Source: Mycolicibacterium sp. MU0050
GTDB taxonomy: Bacteria; Actinomycetota; Actinomycetes; Mycobacteriales; Mycobacteriaceae
Reading direction: 5' to 3'
NCBI RefSeq assembly: GCF_963378085.1
Contig: NZ_OY726395.1
Location: 1,178,001 to 1,242,000 of the forward strand
Length of the DNA: 64,000 nt
Made by a program: the position numbers and the translations under genes. This document shows positions 1 to 9,592 of this stretch, piece by piece (position 1 is the stretch's first letter; every line of letters begins with the position of its first letter). Below the pieces are notes generated by a model that made no database searches, was not told the DNA's origin, and saw only the letters and a list, made by a program, of their open reading frames with translations.

Positions 1-965
1 GCTTTCGCGGAGACGGGATCGGACGCCGAAAGTTGCCGGCGCAGTTGGTGCGGCGCGACGTCGGCCGGCTCCGATGCGGCGGCGATGCCCGCGGTCTCGG
101 TGTCCGAGGCGTCGAGGTCGGGGTCCACGTCGAGCGCCGTGGCCACCAGGCTGCGGGTCTGTTCGGTGGCCCGCCACAGCACGTCGTTGCGGAACTGCAT
201 GACGGCGCCGTCCGCGGGCCCCGTGGTGCGGGGATCGCCGTCGGTGCCGCCGCCGAGTGAGTCCGGAAGCACCTCCGCGACCGCCTCGATGGCGGGGTCG
301 GCGACCCATAGCGGCGCGTCGATGTACTGCCGGACGGCGCGGTACAGCCCCTCCTCGTCGCCGGCCGCGATGGCCTGCGCGATCGGGATGATCCCGAGCG
401 GGGCCAGCACGGCACCGGTCGCGAGGTTGGACGCCGAGCGCACGAAGCCCTCCGCCAGCACCGCGGCGGGGTTGTCGTTGGCGCCCGCGGGGACACCGAG
501 CGCGTCGGCGATGGCGGTGCGAAGTTCGTCGGTCCCGGCCCACAGCACGTCGTTGCGGAACTGCAGCAGCGCGCCGTCGTCGGTCGTGGTGGTGGACTCC
601 TGGCCGGTGCCGCCCCCGAGTTCCTCGGGAAGGATTTGCGCGATGGCCTCCAGGCTCGGGTCGGCCACCCACAACGGCGCATCGATGCTCTGCCGCAGGG
701 CGGCGTACAACAATTCCTCGTCGCCGCCGGCGATGGCGACCGCCATGATCAGCGGATTCAGCGGGGCCAGGGCGAGGCCTCCGATGGCGCGCTGGGCCGA
801 AAGTGCGAACAGTTCGAGCGGCGGCTCGGTGTAGGCGGCGGTCAGCGCGACCGGGACGGTGGTGGTTCGCGCTGTCGATGCCGGCGGTGCGACCGGCGCG
901 AGTGCGATTGCGCCGGCACCGACGATTGCGACGCCTGCGGCGATGCCGCGTTGTGCTCGAGTCAT
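1..965 (-). CDS. Secreted protein with a tandemly duplicated ~100-residue module (3' part cut by window edge)
   Basis: I do not recognise a named family. The reading frame opens at an ATG at 965, with a G-rich Shine-Dalgarno stretch just upstream, and runs off the left edge without a stop (321 codons seen). The first ~35 residues form a signal peptide: MTRAQRG, then an Ala/Gly/Ile core ending near APPASTA. The mature part contains the same module twice, roughly residues 60-150 and 175-265. Shared blocks include IDAPLWVADP, EELGGGT / DSLGGGT and LQFRNDVLW / MQFRNDVLW. Ala-rich exported proteins of this style are common in mycobacteria. It is divergent from mshB across ~400 bp. Function is unknown; the export call is fairly sure. 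Confidence 0.75.
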   Translation of the reverse strand, partial: MTRAQRGIAAGVAIVGAGAIALAPVAPPASTARTTTVPVALTAAYTEPPLELFALSAQRAIGGLALAPLNPLIMAVAIAGGDEELLYAALRQSIDAPLWVADPSLEAIAQILPEELGGGTGQESTTTTDDGALLQFRNDVLWAGTDELRTAIADALGVPAGANDNPAAVLAEGFVRSASNLATGAVLAPLGIIPIAQAIAAGDEEGLYRAVRQYIDAPLWVADPAIEAVAEVLPDSLGGGTDGDPRTTGPADGAVMQFRNDVLWRATEQTRSLVATALDVDPDLDASDTETAGIAAASEPADVAPHQLRRQLSASDPVSAK

Positions 966-1353
966 GAAGAAGCCCCCCAGAAATTCGCTCGTGATTTGTC
1001 CCCCGACGTTGCTGACGGTACCGGTCCCTTCGGGCAATCTCAGCCTGGTCTCAGGTTTTTCACGGGTTTCATTTGCGTGCGCAAAGTGTTCGGTTTTCCC
1101 AACTCTGGCAAACACGCAGCCTGTGGCCCCTGCGGGCCGATGGTCGGCGGGCCCGCGGGCGCGAAATTCGGCCCGGCCGCGTCCCGCCGGTGCCTCTTCG
1201 CCGGGCTTTCCTCCGAAAGCTGCGACCCCGCTTGCACTTTCAGCGCCGCGTCGGTGCGTCGCGGGACACCGCGCGGCACGCGACCAAAATGGCCGACACT
1301 GAGGATCTGCTGCGGATTGATCGACCTTTGTGCCACTGACGGCGATCCGCGTT
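966..1353. other. Intergenic region between divergent genes, no gene seen
   Basis: This stretch of ~390 bp separates the leftward secreted protein gene from mshB. I find no convincing coding frame with a ribosome binding site, no RNA gene and no strong inverted repeat. It must contain the promoter of the leftward gene. Short reading frames here have shadow-like composition. Confidence 0.5.
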
Positions 1354-1359
1354 TAGGCT
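1354..1359 (+). promoter_or_regulatory. -10 box for leaderless mshB
   Basis: TAGGCT matches the mycobacterial TANNNT -10 element. Six bases separate it from the ATG at 1366, so transcription would begin at that codon. This favours 1366 over the in-frame ATG at 1360, which would abut the -10 box. No good -35 element is visible. Confidence 0.55.
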
Positions 1360-1365
1360 ATGCCG

Positions 1366-2256
1366 ATGCTGATTGAGCGGCCCCGGATGCTGTTCGTCCA
1401 CGCGCACCCCGATGACGAGACCATCACCACGGGCGCGACCATCGCCCACTACGCCGCGCACGGGGCCGACGTGCACGTCGTCACCTGCACCCTCGGAGAA
1501 GAAGGCGAGATCATCGAGGACCGCTGGGCGCAGTTGGCCGCCGACCATGCCGACCAGCTCGGTGGGTACCGGATCGCCGAGCTGTGCTCGGCGTTGCACC
1601 TGCTGGGGATCGGCGACCCGATCTTCCTTGGCGGCGCGGGCCGCTGGCGCGACTCCGGGATGGCGGGCACCGAGCCGAGAACGGGCCGCCAACGCTTCGT
1701 CGACGCCGACGAGCGCGAGGCGGTCGGCGCCCTGGTCGAGATCCTGCGGCAGCTGCGGCCGCACGTCGTCGTCACCTACGACCCCAACGGCGGGTACGGA
1801 CACCCCGACCACATCCGCGCCCACCAGGTCACCACCGCGGCCGTCGCCGCCGCCGCGGACTCCGAGGAGTACCCGGGCGAGCCCTGGGAGGTCGCGAAGT
1901 TCTACTGGACGGTGATGTCCACGACCGCTCTGCAGGCCGCCGTGGCCGCGCTGGCCGACGACGACCTGCTCGAACACTGGCAGCGCCCGCCCGCCGACCT
2001 CGACTTCGGATTCCCCGACGACCAGATCACCGCCATGGTCGACGCCACCGAGGGGCTGGCAGCAAAGATCGAGGCGTTGTCCGCACACGCCACTCAGGTG
2101 GTGGTAGGGCCGACCCGGCGCGCCGCCGCCCTTTCGAACAATCTGGCGCTGCCCGTCCTCGGGCACGAGCACTACATCCTGGTTTCCGGTGCGGCCGGCC
2201 CGCGCGACGAGCGGGGCTGGGAGACCGACCTGCTGGCGGGTCTGGTCGACGAATAG
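1366..2256 (+). CDS. mshB: N-acetyl-1-D-myo-inosityl-2-amino-2-deoxy-alpha-D-glucopyranoside deacetylase
   Basis: This zinc-dependent LmbE/PIG-L deacetylase removes acetate from GlcNAc-Ins to give GlcN-Ins, the second committed step of mycothiol synthesis in the cytosol. The protein is 296 aa, close to the ~300 aa of the M. tuberculosis enzyme. The AHPDDE motif is at residues 13-18 (zinc ligands H14 and D17). GHPDH near 146 supplies the third ligand. [22 protein letters not shown] and the C-terminal [14 protein letters not shown] segment are all typical of MshB. An ATG two codons upstream (1360) is possible, but the -10 spacing favours a leaderless start here. A strong hairpin follows the stop, so the gene seems monocistronic. 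Confidence 0.95.
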   Translation: MLIERPRMLFVHAHPDDETITTGATIAHYAAHGADVHVVTCTLGEEGEIIEDRWAQLAADHADQLGGYRIAELCSALHLLGIGDPIFLGGAGRWRDSGMAGTEPRTGRQRFVDADEREAVGALVEILRQLRPHVVVTYDPNGGYGHPDHIRAHQVTTAAVAAAADSEEYPGEPWEVAKFYWTVMSTTALQAAVAALADDDLLEHWQRPPADLDFGFPDDQITAMVDATEGLAAKIEALSAHATQVVVGPTRRAAALSNNLALPVLGHEHYILVSGAAGPRDERGWETDLLAGLVDE

Positions 2257-2269
2257 GCGCGGGAGAGAA

Positions 2270-2305
2270 CGCCGGCGGGACTGCCCCCTCCCAGTCCCGC
2301 CGGCG
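2270..2305 (+). terminator. Hairpin terminator after mshB
   Basis: A perfect 14-bp inverted repeat (CGCCGGCGGGACTG at 2270-2283 and its complement at 2292-2305) with an 8-nt C-rich loop starts 14 bp after the mshB stop codon. There is no U-tract, as is usual for mycobacterial terminators. Confidence 0.7.
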
Positions 2306-2392
2306 AGCTTGCGCACCCTGACGCTGCGTCCGACGCTACGACCGTCGTGTTCGAGAAGATGAGCGTCGGCGCCATTGACGTAGCGAGGGCCG

Positions 2393-2422
2393 CCGAGTCG
2401 AGTAACGCACTACTCGACTCGG
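2393..2422. promoter_or_regulatory. Perfect 12-bp inverted repeat overlapping a promoter
   Basis: CCGAGTCGAGTA (2393-2404) and its exact complement (2411-2422) flank a 6-base spacer. The palindrome ends two bases before a TAGGCT -10 box, so it covers the -35 and spacer region. That placement fits a repressor operator. No regulator gene is adjacent, so the binding protein is unknown. Confidence 0.55.
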
Positions 2423-2423
2423 G

Positions 2424-2429
2424 TAGGCT
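2424..2429 (+). promoter_or_regulatory. -10 box upstream of the small ORF and DUF membrane protein
   Basis: TAGGCT fits the TANNNT -10 consensus. A start near 2436 would give a ~25-nt leader to the ATG at 2461, which has its own GGAAGGGG ribosome binding site. Confidence 0.5.
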
Positions 2430-2460
2430 GCCGACAGCGGCGCATCGGAAGGGGCGGACC

Positions 2461-2568
2461 ATGGATCCAGATCTGGACCCGAACCTGCAGCATTGGCAGG
2501 ATCGGATGGACAACTTCCAGTGGGTGGTGGGTTCGCTGGCCGGGCTGCTCGACAGCGTCCCAACCTGA
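2461..2568 (+). CDS. Candidate 35-residue small protein
   Basis: The frame begins at an ATG with a good Shine-Dalgarno (GGAAGGGG, about 7 nt upstream) and a promoter at the right distance. The peptide is acidic and Trp-rich, starting MDPDLDPNLQHWQ and ending AGLLDSVPT. Its stop lies 14 bp before the start of the next gene, suggesting co-transcription or a leader role. I recognise no family. It could instead be an upstream regulatory peptide for the membrane protein, or non-coding leader. Confidence 0.4.
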   Translation: MDPDLDPNLQHWQDRMDNFQWVVGSLAGLLDSVPT

Positions 2569-2582
2569 TCGACATCCGCGGA

Positions 2583-2960
2583 GTGGATTCCGCCGTCCGT
2601 CCCGTCGTCCTGGGCCTGCTGGCCGTCGACGGCGTCATCTGTGCACTCGCCGCGGTCCTGTTCCTGCCCTCCTATATCGGTGCCGTCCCGTTTCCGATCA
2701 GCGCGATCTTCGCCGGCGCGGTGAACCTGGCGCTGGTGTGGGCCGCCGCGCAGTGGGTCACCGAGACCCGCCTGGCGGCGCTGCCGCTGTGGGCCTGGCT
2801 GGTCACCGTCGCGGTGCTGACCTTCGGCGGGCCCGGCGGCGACGTGTTCTTCGGCGGTTCCGGGGTTCGGGCGTTCTACCCGATCCTGTTGATCCTCGTG
2901 GGCGCGGGCCCGGCGACGTGGTTTCTGCTGCGGCACAACGACGCCGGCCGGATGGCCTGA
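2583..2960 (+). CDS. Small integral membrane protein (Rv1171-like)
   Basis: The product is 125 aa with about four predicted transmembrane helices. Segments such as AAVLFLPSYIGAVPFPISA and LAALPLWAWLVTVAVL resemble, from memory, the Rv1171 family found beside mshB in mycobacteria. The start is uncertain: the GTG at 2583 begins right before the first hydrophobic helix, whereas the longer frame from 2493 overlaps the small upstream ORF and its N-terminus looks non-coding. No function is known; location beside mshB is syntenic only. Confidence 0.75.
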   Translation: MDSAVRPVVLGLLAVDGVICALAAVLFLPSYIGAVPFPISAIFAGAVNLALVWAAAQWVTETRLAALPLWAWLVTVAVLTFGGPGGDVFFGGSGVRAFYPILLILVGAGPATWFLLRHNDAGRMA

Positions 2961-2978
2961 CCGGCCCGTGCTGCGGAT

Positions 2979-4172
2979 CTAGTCCGATTCGGCCTCGGCC
3001 CGGGATTCGCGCGCCTTGTCGCTGCCCGCGTCATCGGCGCTGCCACCGGCGTCGGTGTCACCGCCCCGGGTACCGCGGCGGTCGGTGAGTGCCGCGGTGG
3101 CCTTGCGCAGACCGCCGCGCAGTGACTTCGCGTGTTCGCGCGCCCGCTCCCGAACGTCGGTGGCGACCTTCTTGGCCGATTCGCGGCGGGCGTCGTTCGC
3201 GGCCGCCAGCGCCTTCCGCGGGTTGAGCGCGGGTGGTTCGGCGCGGTCCGGGGTTGCCGGCAGCTCCGTGGCTTCGGGCCCGGGAGGCGCACCGGCGAGG
3301 TCGGGCCGCTCGCGGGTCGCGGGCCGGTCGTCGTCCGGCTCGGGTAGCGCGACGTCGGCCAGGGTGGGCGCTGCGGCGGGCCCGGCATCCGGCGCCGGGG
3401 CTGCGAACCCGGCGCCGATCGCCCGCTCGGGCGGCCTCGGCACCGCGCTGCCGAGGTCGGCGGCAAACCGCAGGCCGGCATCGATGATGCGCTCGGAATT
3501 CTCGTGCACCAGGGCCGCGATCCGGTCCGCGCGCTCCTGAAGATCGGAGGCCAACTCGTCGGCCGCGCCGTCGGCCGACTCTGCCAGGGCGCGCAGCGCC
3601 GCGGAGAACGCGACGAGGCGCTGCGGTAGTGCCAGGTCCGTCCCGGACGCTTGGGTCGCGGCCAGGGACGGCAGCGGCGGCAGCGGGAACGGCAGCCAGT
3701 CCAGACTCAGCGCGTAGCGGATCTCGTTCTCGATGCCGCCGACCACGCCGGTCGCGGCCGCGTTGGCGACGGCGCCGATGCCCGACGTCCACGTCCCGAG
3801 GTCGAGCGGATCGTTGACCACGGGGTTGAGGAAGTCCTCGACGAAGCTGTCGGTGACCGGCAGGACGAACCCGGGCTGCCAGCCCCCGCCCGGGTACCAG
3901 ATGTAGATCTGGTCGCTCACCAGATAACCGAACGGCACCCAGCCCAGCGCCCACGGCGCCAGTTCCAAGCTCGCGTAGTTCGCCCAGTACCTGGTGACCC
4001 CGTACACCGACGTGATCAGGTCGGATGCGGCATTGAGCTGGGTGACCTCGGCGTGCACGACGACCGGTTCGAGCTCCGGCGGGGCCAACACCACCGCGGG
4101 CGCCGCGACAAGCGCAGCGGCCGTTGCGGCGGTCAACCCGGCCGCCAGGCTGGCTCGAACCGGAATCTGCAT
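2979..4172 (-). CDS. Exported mycobacterial protein with low-complexity C-terminus
   Basis: This 397-aa protein starts with a signal peptide ([13 protein letters not shown], then an Ala/Val core, about 28 residues). Next comes an aromatic-rich domain (about 40-140) with [15 protein letters not shown] and [13 protein letters not shown] segments. I associate this type with cell-wall or secreted proteins of Mycolicibacterium. From about 190 the sequence becomes Ala/Arg/Asp/Pro-rich and probably disordered. M. tuberculosis carries a PE gene at the corresponding place, but no PE motif is visible here. It ends close to the stop of the convergent membrane protein gene. Function is unknown. Confidence 0.7.
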   Translation of the reverse strand: MQIPVRASLAAGLTAATAAALVAAPAVVLAPPELEPVVVHAEVTQLNAASDLITSVYGVTRYWANYASLELAPWALGWVPFGYLVSDQIYIWYPGGGWQPGFVLPVTDSFVEDFLNPVVNDPLDLGTWTSGIGAVANAAATGVVGGIENEIRYALSLDWLPFPLPPLPSLAATQASGTDLALPQRLVAFSAALRALAESADGAADELASDLQERADRIAALVHENSERIIDAGLRFAADLGSAVPRPPERAIGAGFAAPAPDAGPAAAPTLADVALPEPDDDRPATRERPDLAGAPPGPEATELPATPDRAEPPALNPRKALAAANDARRESAKKVATDVRERAREHAKSLRGGLRKATAALTDRRGTRGGDTDAGGSADDAGSDKARESRAEAESD

Positions 4173-4285
4173 GTCAGCACCCCTAACCGAGTGATAGCTC
4201 AGGAAGAACTTACGGGAACATCAGCCGATGCACAGCTAGCAGCCGCGCAACCGCAGGTCGTGTTTCGCGGGTTCGCGCGCGGGGC

Positions 4286-4291
4286 TAGTGT
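4286..4291 (+). promoter_or_regulatory. Candidate -10 box for fbiC
   Basis: TAGTGT fits TANNNT and lies in the 200-bp gap between the divergent secreted-protein gene and fbiC. Initiation near 4298 would leave a leader of about 73 nt that contains a short upstream ORF. Confidence 0.4.
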
Positions 4292-4338
4292 GGGTGCCGT
4301 CAGGACAGGCGCCGATGTTTCAGATGGTGGGACGCGGA

Positions 4339-4380
4339 ATGAATCTCATGCACCGACGGGTTACAGGGGAGTGGCTCTGA
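4339..4380 (+). promoter_or_regulatory. Upstream ORF (13 codons) overlapping the fbiC start
   Basis: An ATG at 4339 opens a 13-residue frame ([13 protein letters not shown]) that stops at 4378-4380, inside the first codons of fbiC in another frame. Ribosomes finishing it would be placed over the fbiC GTG at 4371, so it could couple or attenuate translation. Chance occurrence cannot be excluded. Confidence 0.3.
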
Positions 4381-6947
4381 ACCCGCAGCACGCCGACCTG
4401 CCCAATCCGGCCATGCCCGTCGAATCAGTGGTCCCCAGTCCCGCCGCGTTGCGGCGGGTGTTGCGGCGTGCGCGCGACGGTGTGGCGCTCAACGTCGAAG
4501 AGGCCGTTGTCGCGTTGGCGGCCCGCGGCGAGGATCTGGCCGACCTGTGTGCCAGCGCCGCCCGGGTCCGGGATGCCGGGCTGGAGTCTGCGGGACGGCG
4601 CGGGGCCAATGGACGCCTGCCGATCAGCTATTCGCCCAAGGTGTTCATCCCGATCACGCACCTGTGCCGGGACACCTGCCATTACTGCACGTTCGTGACG
4701 GTGCCGGGCAAGCTGCGTGCTGCCGGGCAGGGCATGTACATGGAACCCGACGAGATCCTGGCGGTGGCCGCCCGCGGGGCGGAGTTGGGCTGCAAGGAGG
4801 CGTTGTTCACCCTGGGGGATCGTCCGGAGGCCCGCTGGCCCGAGGCGCGCCAATGGCTCGACGAGCGTGGCTATGACTCGACGCTGGATTATGTGCGGGC
4901 CATGGCTATTCGGGTGCTCGAGGAGACCGGCGTACTGCCGCACCTGAATCCCGGTGTGATGAGTTGGTCGGAGCTGTCCCGGCTCAAGCCGGTGGCGCCG
5001 TCGATGGGCATGATGCTCGAGACCACCTCGCGGCGGCTGTTCGAGACCAAGGGACAGGCGCATTACGGCAGCCCGGACAAGGATCCGGCGATGCGGTTGC
5101 GCACCCTGACCGACGCCGGGCGGCTGTCGATTCCGTTCACCACCGGGCTACTGGTCGGCATCGGCGAGACGTTGACCGAGCGGGCGGAGACCATTCACGC
5201 GATCCGTAAGTCGCACAAGGAATTCGGTCATGTCCAGGAAGTCATCGTGCAGAACTTCCGCGCCAAGGACCACACCGCGATGGCGGCCACGCCCGATGCG
5301 GACTTCGAGGAATTCCTGGCCACCGTCGCGGTGACGCGTCTGGTGATGGGGCCCGGCATGCGGGTGCAGGCGCCGCCGAATCTGGTGTCGGCTCAGGAGT
5401 GCCTGGCCCTGGTGGGCGCCGGGGTCGACGACTGGGGCGGCGTATCGCCGGTGACGCCCGACCATGTCAACCCCGAACGCCCCTGGCCGGCGCTGGATGA
5501 CCTGGCCGCGGTCACCGCCGAGGCCGGCTACGACCTGGTGGCGCGGCTGACCGCGCAACCGAAATATGTGCAGGCCGGGGCGGCCTGGATCGATCCGCGG
5601 GTGCGGGCGCACGTCGACGCGCTGGCCGATCCGCAGACCGGATGGGCGGCCGACGTCAACCCGGTGGGTCTGCCCTGGCAGGAGCCGGATGAGGCCTCGG
5701 AGTCGTTGGGCCGCACCGACTTGCACACTGCGATCGACACCGCCGGGCGGCTCACCGAGACCCGCAGCGATCTGGACAGTGCGTTCGGCGACTGGGAGTC
5801 CATCCGTGCGCACGTGCACGAGTTGGCGGCCCGGGCGCCGGAACGCATCGACACCGATGTGCTGGCCGCGTTGCGGTCGGCCGAACGGGACCCGGCCGGG
5901 TGCAGCGACGACGAGTACCTGGCGCTGGCGACCGCCGACGGTCCGGCGCTGGATGCCGTTGCGGCGCTGGCCGACTCGCTGCGCCGCGACACCGTCGGCG
6001 ATGACGTGACCTATGTGGTGAACCGCAACATCAACTTCACCAACATCTGCTACACCGGCTGCCGGTTCTGCGCGTTTGCGCAACGCAAGGGCGATGCCGA
6101 TGCCTATTCGCTGTCGGTTCAGGAGGTGGCCGACCGGGCGTGGGAGGCGCATGTCGCCGGGGCCACCGAGGTCTGCATGCAGGGCGGCATCGACCCCGAG
6201 CTGCCGGTGACGGGCTACGCCGACCTGGTGCGCGGCGTCAAGGCCAGGGTGCCGTCGATGCATGTGCACGCCTTCTCGCCGATGGAGATCGCCAACGGCG
6301 TCACCAAGAGCGGGATGAGCACCCGGGAGTGGCTGACCGCGCTGCGCGAAGCCGGCCTGGACACGATTCCGGGCACCGCCGCGGAGATCCTCGACGACGA
6401 CGTGCGCTGGGTGCTCACCAAGGGCAAGCTGCCGACGTCGATGTGGATCGAGGTCGTCACCACCGCGCACGAGGTCGGGCTGCGGTCCAGCTCGACGATG
6501 ATGTACGGCCATGTCGACACCCCCCGGCACTGGGTGGGGCACCTCAATGTGCTGCGCGATATCCAGGACCGCACCGGCGGTTTCACCGAGTTCGTGCCGC
6601 TGCCGTTCGTGCATCAATCCTCGCCGCTGTACCTGGCGGGGGCGTCCCGGCCCGGCCCGACGCATCGGGACAACCGGGCGGTGCACGCCTTGGCCCGAAT
6701 CATGTTGCACGGCCGGATATCCCAGATCCAGACCAGCTGGGTCAAACTCGGCGTGGAGCGTACCCAGGTGATGCTGCGCGGTGGCGCCAACGACCTCGGC
6801 GGCACGCTCATGGAGGAAACCATCTCCCGGATGGCCGGCTCGGAGAACGGCTCGGCCAAGACCGCGGCCGAACTCGTCGAGATCGCCGCCGGCATCGGCC
6901 GCCCGGCCCGCCAGCGCACCACCACCTACGCGACCATCGCGGCCTGA
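4371..6947 (+). CDS. fbiC: 7,8-didemethyl-8-hydroxy-5-deazariboflavin (FO) synthase, CofG-CofH fusion
   Basis: The enzyme makes FO, the chromophore of coenzyme F420, from tyrosine and the flavin precursor 5-amino-6-ribitylaminouracil. The product is 858 aa, against ~856 for the M. tuberculosis protein. It has two radical-SAM domains. The N-terminal CofG-like half carries CRDTCHYC (C99, C103, C106). The C-terminal CofH-like half carries CYTGCRFC (C560, C564, C567). Both CX3CX2C sets can bind a 4Fe-4S cluster. The GTG at 4371 gives the N-terminal length expected from homologues; the ATG at 4413 is the alternative. It ends in a short hairpin shared with the convergent downstream gene. Confidence 0.96.
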   Translation: MALNPQHADLPNPAMPVESVVPSPAALRRVLRRARDGVALNVEEAVVALAARGEDLADLCASAARVRDAGLESAGRRGANGRLPISYSPKVFIPITHLCRDTCHYCTFVTVPGKLRAAGQGMYMEPDEILAVAARGAELGCKEALFTLGDRPEARWPEARQWLDERGYDSTLDYVRAMAIRVLEETGVLPHLNPGVMSWSELSRLKPVAPSMGMMLETTSRRLFETKGQAHYGSPDKDPAMRLRTLTDAGRLSIPFTTGLLVGIGETLTERAETIHAIRKSHKEFGHVQEVIVQNFRAKDHTAMAATPDADFEEFLATVAVTRLVMGPGMRVQAPPNLVSAQECLALVGAGVDDWGGVSPVTPDHVNPERPWPALDDLAAVTAEAGYDLVARLTAQPKYVQAGAAWIDPRVRAHVDALADPQTGWAADVNPVGLPWQEPDEASESLGRTDLHTAIDTAGRLTETRSDLDSAFGDWESIRAHVHELAARAPERIDTDVLAALRSAERDPAGCSDDEYLALATADGPALDAVAALADSLRRDTVGDDVTYVVNRNINFTNICYTGCRFCAFAQRKGDADAYSLSVQEVADRAWEAHVAGATEVCMQGGIDPELPVTGYADLVRGVKARVPSMHVHAFSPMEIANGVTKSGMSTREWLTALREAGLDTIPGTAAEILDDDVRWVLTKGKLPTSMWIEVVTTAHEVGLRSSSTMMYGHVDTPRHWVGHLNVLRDIQDRTGGFTEFVPLPFVHQSSPLYLAGASRPGPTHRDNRAVHALARIMLHGRISQIQTSWVKLGVERTQVMLRGGANDLGGTLMEETISRMAGSENGSAKTAAELVEIAAGIGRPARQRTTTYATIAA

Positions 6948-6960
6948 CCGCGCCGGTCAG
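6944..6960. terminator. Short bidirectional hairpin between fbiC and the convergent operon
   Basis: CTGACC (6944-6949) pairs with GGTCAG (6955-6960) around a 5-nt loop. The stem overlaps the stop codons of both convergent genes, so it could end transcription from either side. The stem is short, hence modest confidence. Confidence 0.4.
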
Positions 6961-7253
6961 CCCTGCAACTGTGCCTGCAGCAACTCCACGTAGTCGTCGT
7001 AGAAGCCGGCCACGTCCTGCAGATCCAGGTCGCCCGGGAGGTCGTCGGCGCGTTGGCGTGCGGTCAGGTAGGCGATGGTCGCGGCGATCACCCGTTTATC
7101 GTCGGCCTCGGACCCCGAGATCTGGTGCACCACATCGGGATCCGCGCGCACGCGAAGCGTCACCGCGGTGTCGTCGATGTCCTCGGCCACCCCGACCCAG
7201 ACGAGGTAGTCGTGGTCGCCGAGCGGTTCGATGCTGAGCTGTTGCTGGGTCAT
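6957..7253 (-). CDS. Small acidic protein, last gene of the oxidase operon
   Basis: The 98-aa acidic protein begins [16 protein letters not shown] and ends [13 protein letters not shown]. No signal peptide, membrane helix or cysteine motif is visible and I do not recognise the family. Its ATG overlaps the stop of the upstream oxidase gene in an ATGA, implying translational coupling and a shared role. It is the third and last gene of the leftward operon with the cupin and oxidase subunit. It could be an assembly or stability partner, but this is only inferred from context. Confidence 0.75.
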   Translation of the reverse strand: MTQQQLSIEPLGDHDYLVWVGVAEDIDDTAVTLRVRADPDVVHQISGSEADDKRVIAATIAYLTARQRADDLPGDLDLQDVAGFYDDYVELLQAQLQG

Positions 7254-8974
7254 GGTGCCCCCTTCGCGTTGTGCGGCCGCCCCACGTGCGCTTCCGCGCG
7301 CAGCCGCTCGATCATGTGCGGGTAGTGCAGTTCGAAAGCCGGGCGCTCGGAACGAATCCGGGGTAGTTCGGTGAAGTTGTGTCGCGGCGGCGGGCAGCTG
7401 GTGGCCCACTCCAGCGAATTGCCGTGGCCCCATGGGTCATCGACGGTGACCACCTCGCCGTAGCGCCAACTCCGGAAGACGTTCCACACGAACGGCAACA
7501 TGGAGATGCCGAGGATGAGTGCGCCCACCGTCGAGACGACGTTGAGGATGGTGAACCCGTCGGACGGCAGATAGTCGGCGTAGCGGCGCGGCATCCCCTC
7601 GTTGCCGAGCCAATGTTGCACCAGGAAGGTGGTGTGGAAGCCCACCAGCGTCAGCCAGAAGTGCAGCCTGCCCAGGCGTTCGTCGAGCAGGCGCCCGGTC
7701 ATCTTCGGGAACCAGAAGTACAGACCGGCGAAGGAGGCGAACACGATGGTGCCGAAGAGCACGTAGTGGAAGTGTGCCACCAGGAAATAGGAGTCGGTGA
7801 CGTGGAAGTCCAGCGGTGGGCTGGCCAGCATCACGCCCGATAGGCCGCCGAGCAGGAAGGTCACCATGAACCCCACCGAGAACAGCATCGGAGTTTCGAA
7901 GGTCAACTGCCCGCGCCACATCGTGCCCAGCCAGTTGAAGAACTTGATCCCGGTGGGCACGGCGATCAGATAGGACATCAACGAGAAGAACGGCAGCAGC
8001 ACCGCACCCGTCGCGAACATGTGGTGGGCCCACACCGCCATCGACAGCGCGGCGATGCCGAAGGTCGCGTACACCAACGTGGTGTAGCCGAAGAGCGGCT
8101 TGCGGGAGAACACCGGGAAGATCTCCGTGACGATGCCGAAGAACGGCAGCGCCACGATGTACACCTCGGGGTGGCCGAAGAACCAGAACAGGTGCTGGTA
8201 GAGCAGCACCCCGCCGTTGGCCGGGTCGTAGATGTGCGCACCCAGATGGCGGTCCGCCGCCAGTCCGAGCAGCGCCGCGGTCAACAGCGGGAACACCAGT
8301 AGCGCAAGGATGCTCGTGATCATGACGTTCCAGGTGAAGATCGGCATCCGGAACATGGTCATGCCCGGGGCCCGCATGCAGACCACCGTGGTGATCATGT
8401 TGACCGCGCCGAAGATCGTTCCCAGTCCGCTCACGGCCAGGCCCAGGATCCACAGGTCGCCGCCTGCCCCGGGGGAGTGGATTGCGTCGGACAGCGGGGT
8501 GTAGGCGGTCCACCCGAAGTCGGCGGCGCCGCCCGGGGTGAGGAAGCCGGACAGCGCGATGAGGGCGCCGAAGACGAACAGCCAGAACGCCAGCGCGTTC
8601 AGTCGTGGGAACGCCACATCGGGTGCGCCGATCTGTAACGGCAACACCAGATTGGCGAAGCCGAAGACGATGGGTGTCGCATAGAACAGCAGCATCACGG
8701 TGCCGTGCATGGTGAACAGCTGGCTGTACTGCTCGGTGGACAGGAACTGCAGGCCCGGCCCGGCGAGTTCGGCGCGGATGAGCAGGGCCATCAGGCCGCC
8801 GGTGAAGAAGAACGTGAAGCACGCGGCCATGTACATCATGCCGATCAGCTTGTGATCGGTGGTGGTGAGCACCTTGTAGATCAGGCCGCCCTTGGGCCCC
8901 CGGTGATCCGGGAAGGGCCTTGCGGGGGTGGGCGATTCGTCGGTGCCGGCCGGAATCTCCGGTGCGGCGGTCAT
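7250..8974 (-). CDS. Cytochrome c oxidase subunit I (aa3-type, CtaD paralogue)
   Basis: This is the haem-copper catalytic subunit that reduces O2 to water in the plasma membrane. At 574 aa it has the usual CtaD length and about 12 transmembrane segments. Ligands and channel residues are intact: H90 (TMHG), H268 and Y272 (GHPEVY, the cross-linked pair), H317/H318 (WAHHMF), H401/H403 (AHFHY), and K344 of the K-channel. No subunit II, III or IV gene is present here, so it must share them with the main oxidase or act differently. It overlaps the cupin gene upstream and the small acidic gene downstream by ATGA. The context suggests an alternative, conditionally used subunit I. The typical mycobacterial ctaD locus (near serB) is elsewhere. 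Confidence 0.93.
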   Translation of the reverse strand: MTAAPEIPAGTDESPTPARPFPDHRGPKGGLIYKVLTTTDHKLIGMMYMAACFTFFFTGGLMALLIRAELAGPGLQFLSTEQYSQLFTMHGTVMLLFYATPIVFGFANLVLPLQIGAPDVAFPRLNALAFWLFVFGALIALSGFLTPGGAADFGWTAYTPLSDAIHSPGAGGDLWILGLAVSGLGTIFGAVNMITTVVCMRAPGMTMFRMPIFTWNVMITSILALLVFPLLTAALLGLAADRHLGAHIYDPANGGVLLYQHLFWFFGHPEVYIVALPFFGIVTEIFPVFSRKPLFGYTTLVYATFGIAALSMAVWAHHMFATGAVLLPFFSLMSYLIAVPTGIKFFNWLGTMWRGQLTFETPMLFSVGFMVTFLLGGLSGVMLASPPLDFHVTDSYFLVAHFHYVLFGTIVFASFAGLYFWFPKMTGRLLDERLGRLHFWLTLVGFHTTFLVQHWLGNEGMPRRYADYLPSDGFTILNVVSTVGALILGISMLPFVWNVFRSWRYGEVVTVDDPWGHGNSLEWATSCPPPRHNFTELPRIRSERPAFELHYPHMIERLRAEAHVGRPHNAKGAP

Positions 8975-9579
8975 GGCCGTGGCAGCGGTTCGGGCGGGTG
9001 TAACACCAGCGCTTCGCGCCGGCGATGGACCGTCAGGTAGCGCAAACCCTGGGAGCCCGCGGTGAATTTGCGGCGCGAGCGGCGAGGCAGCCAGAGCACA
9101 TCGCCCGGTTCGAGGGCGACCTCGGTGTCCAGCTCGGTGGTGACGTGTCCGCTTCCGGCGATGACGTGGATCAGGACGTCGAGGTCGGGGCCGGAGTGGC
9201 TGTCGATCTCACCGCCGGGCGGCAGCGCGATGACGTTGGAATCCAGATCGCGTTCGGCGACGGTGATGTTCCAGACCGCGCCGGTCGGGTCGGCCGTGCC
9301 GCGCTCGGCGGAGACCGCGGTGTTCACCAGCACTCGCGGCAGCGCCGTGGCGGTGCGTTTTCCGATGAGGATGCGCCACTCCCGGGGCCCGCGTTGGAGA
9401 TAGGTCCAGTCGTGACTGCCAGGGTGGTCCGCATTGAACTCGTCGCGCAGGTGTTTGGGGTCGTGGTTGTTCACCAGCACGAACGACCCGCCGACGGGTA
9501 GGTCGGAGTAGGTGGCGAAGATCGTCGGATGCTTCTTCGGCTTGGGTAGTTCGCGGACGTCGAGGATGGCTTCGGTCAT
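8971..9579 (-). CDS. DUF2249-cupin two-domain protein
   Basis: This 202-aa cytosolic protein starts with a DUF2249 domain (about 3-75). The marks are [29 protein letters not shown] and [12 protein letters not shown] small beta-barrel cupin fold follows (about 105-190), with the [12 protein letters not shown] and [16 protein letters not shown] segments. DUF2249 proteins are often encoded beside denitrification or nitric oxide genes. That is family knowledge, not a demonstrated role here. It is first in the leftward operon, and its stop overlaps the oxidase start (ATGA). The start ATG at 9579 has an AGGGGG ribosome binding site. It faces the ferredoxin gene across a shared operator region. Confidence 0.85.
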   Translation of the reverse strand: MTEAILDVRELPKPKKHPTIFATYSDLPVGGSFVLVNNHDPKHLRDEFNADHPGSHDWTYLQRGPREWRILIGKRTATALPRVLVNTAVSAERGTADPTGAVWNITVAERDLDSNVIALPPGGEIDSHSGPDLDVLIHVIAGSGHVTTELDTEVALEPGDVLWLPRRSRRKFTAGSQGLRYLTVHRRREALVLHPPEPLPRP

Positions 9580-9592
9580 CGCGGGTTCCCCC

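Noticed and set aside
2347..2960. Possible frameshift joining the small ORF and the membrane protein
   Set aside because: The small ORF has its own ribosome binding site and the membrane protein begins at a natural N-terminus; no domain is split between them.
2979..4172. PE/PPE protein, as at the matching M. tuberculosis locus
   Set aside because: No PE or PPE N-terminal motif is present; instead a Sec signal peptide is visible.
4298..4370. Riboswitch in the fbiC leader
   Set aside because: At ~73 nt the leader is too short for known flavin or cobalamin switches and shows no recognised core.
5148..6710. A 520-codon open frame on the minus strand opposite fbiC
   Set aside because: It is an antisense shadow of fbiC caused by GC-rich third positions; composition is Arg/Gly/His-rich, with no motifs and no ribosome binding site.
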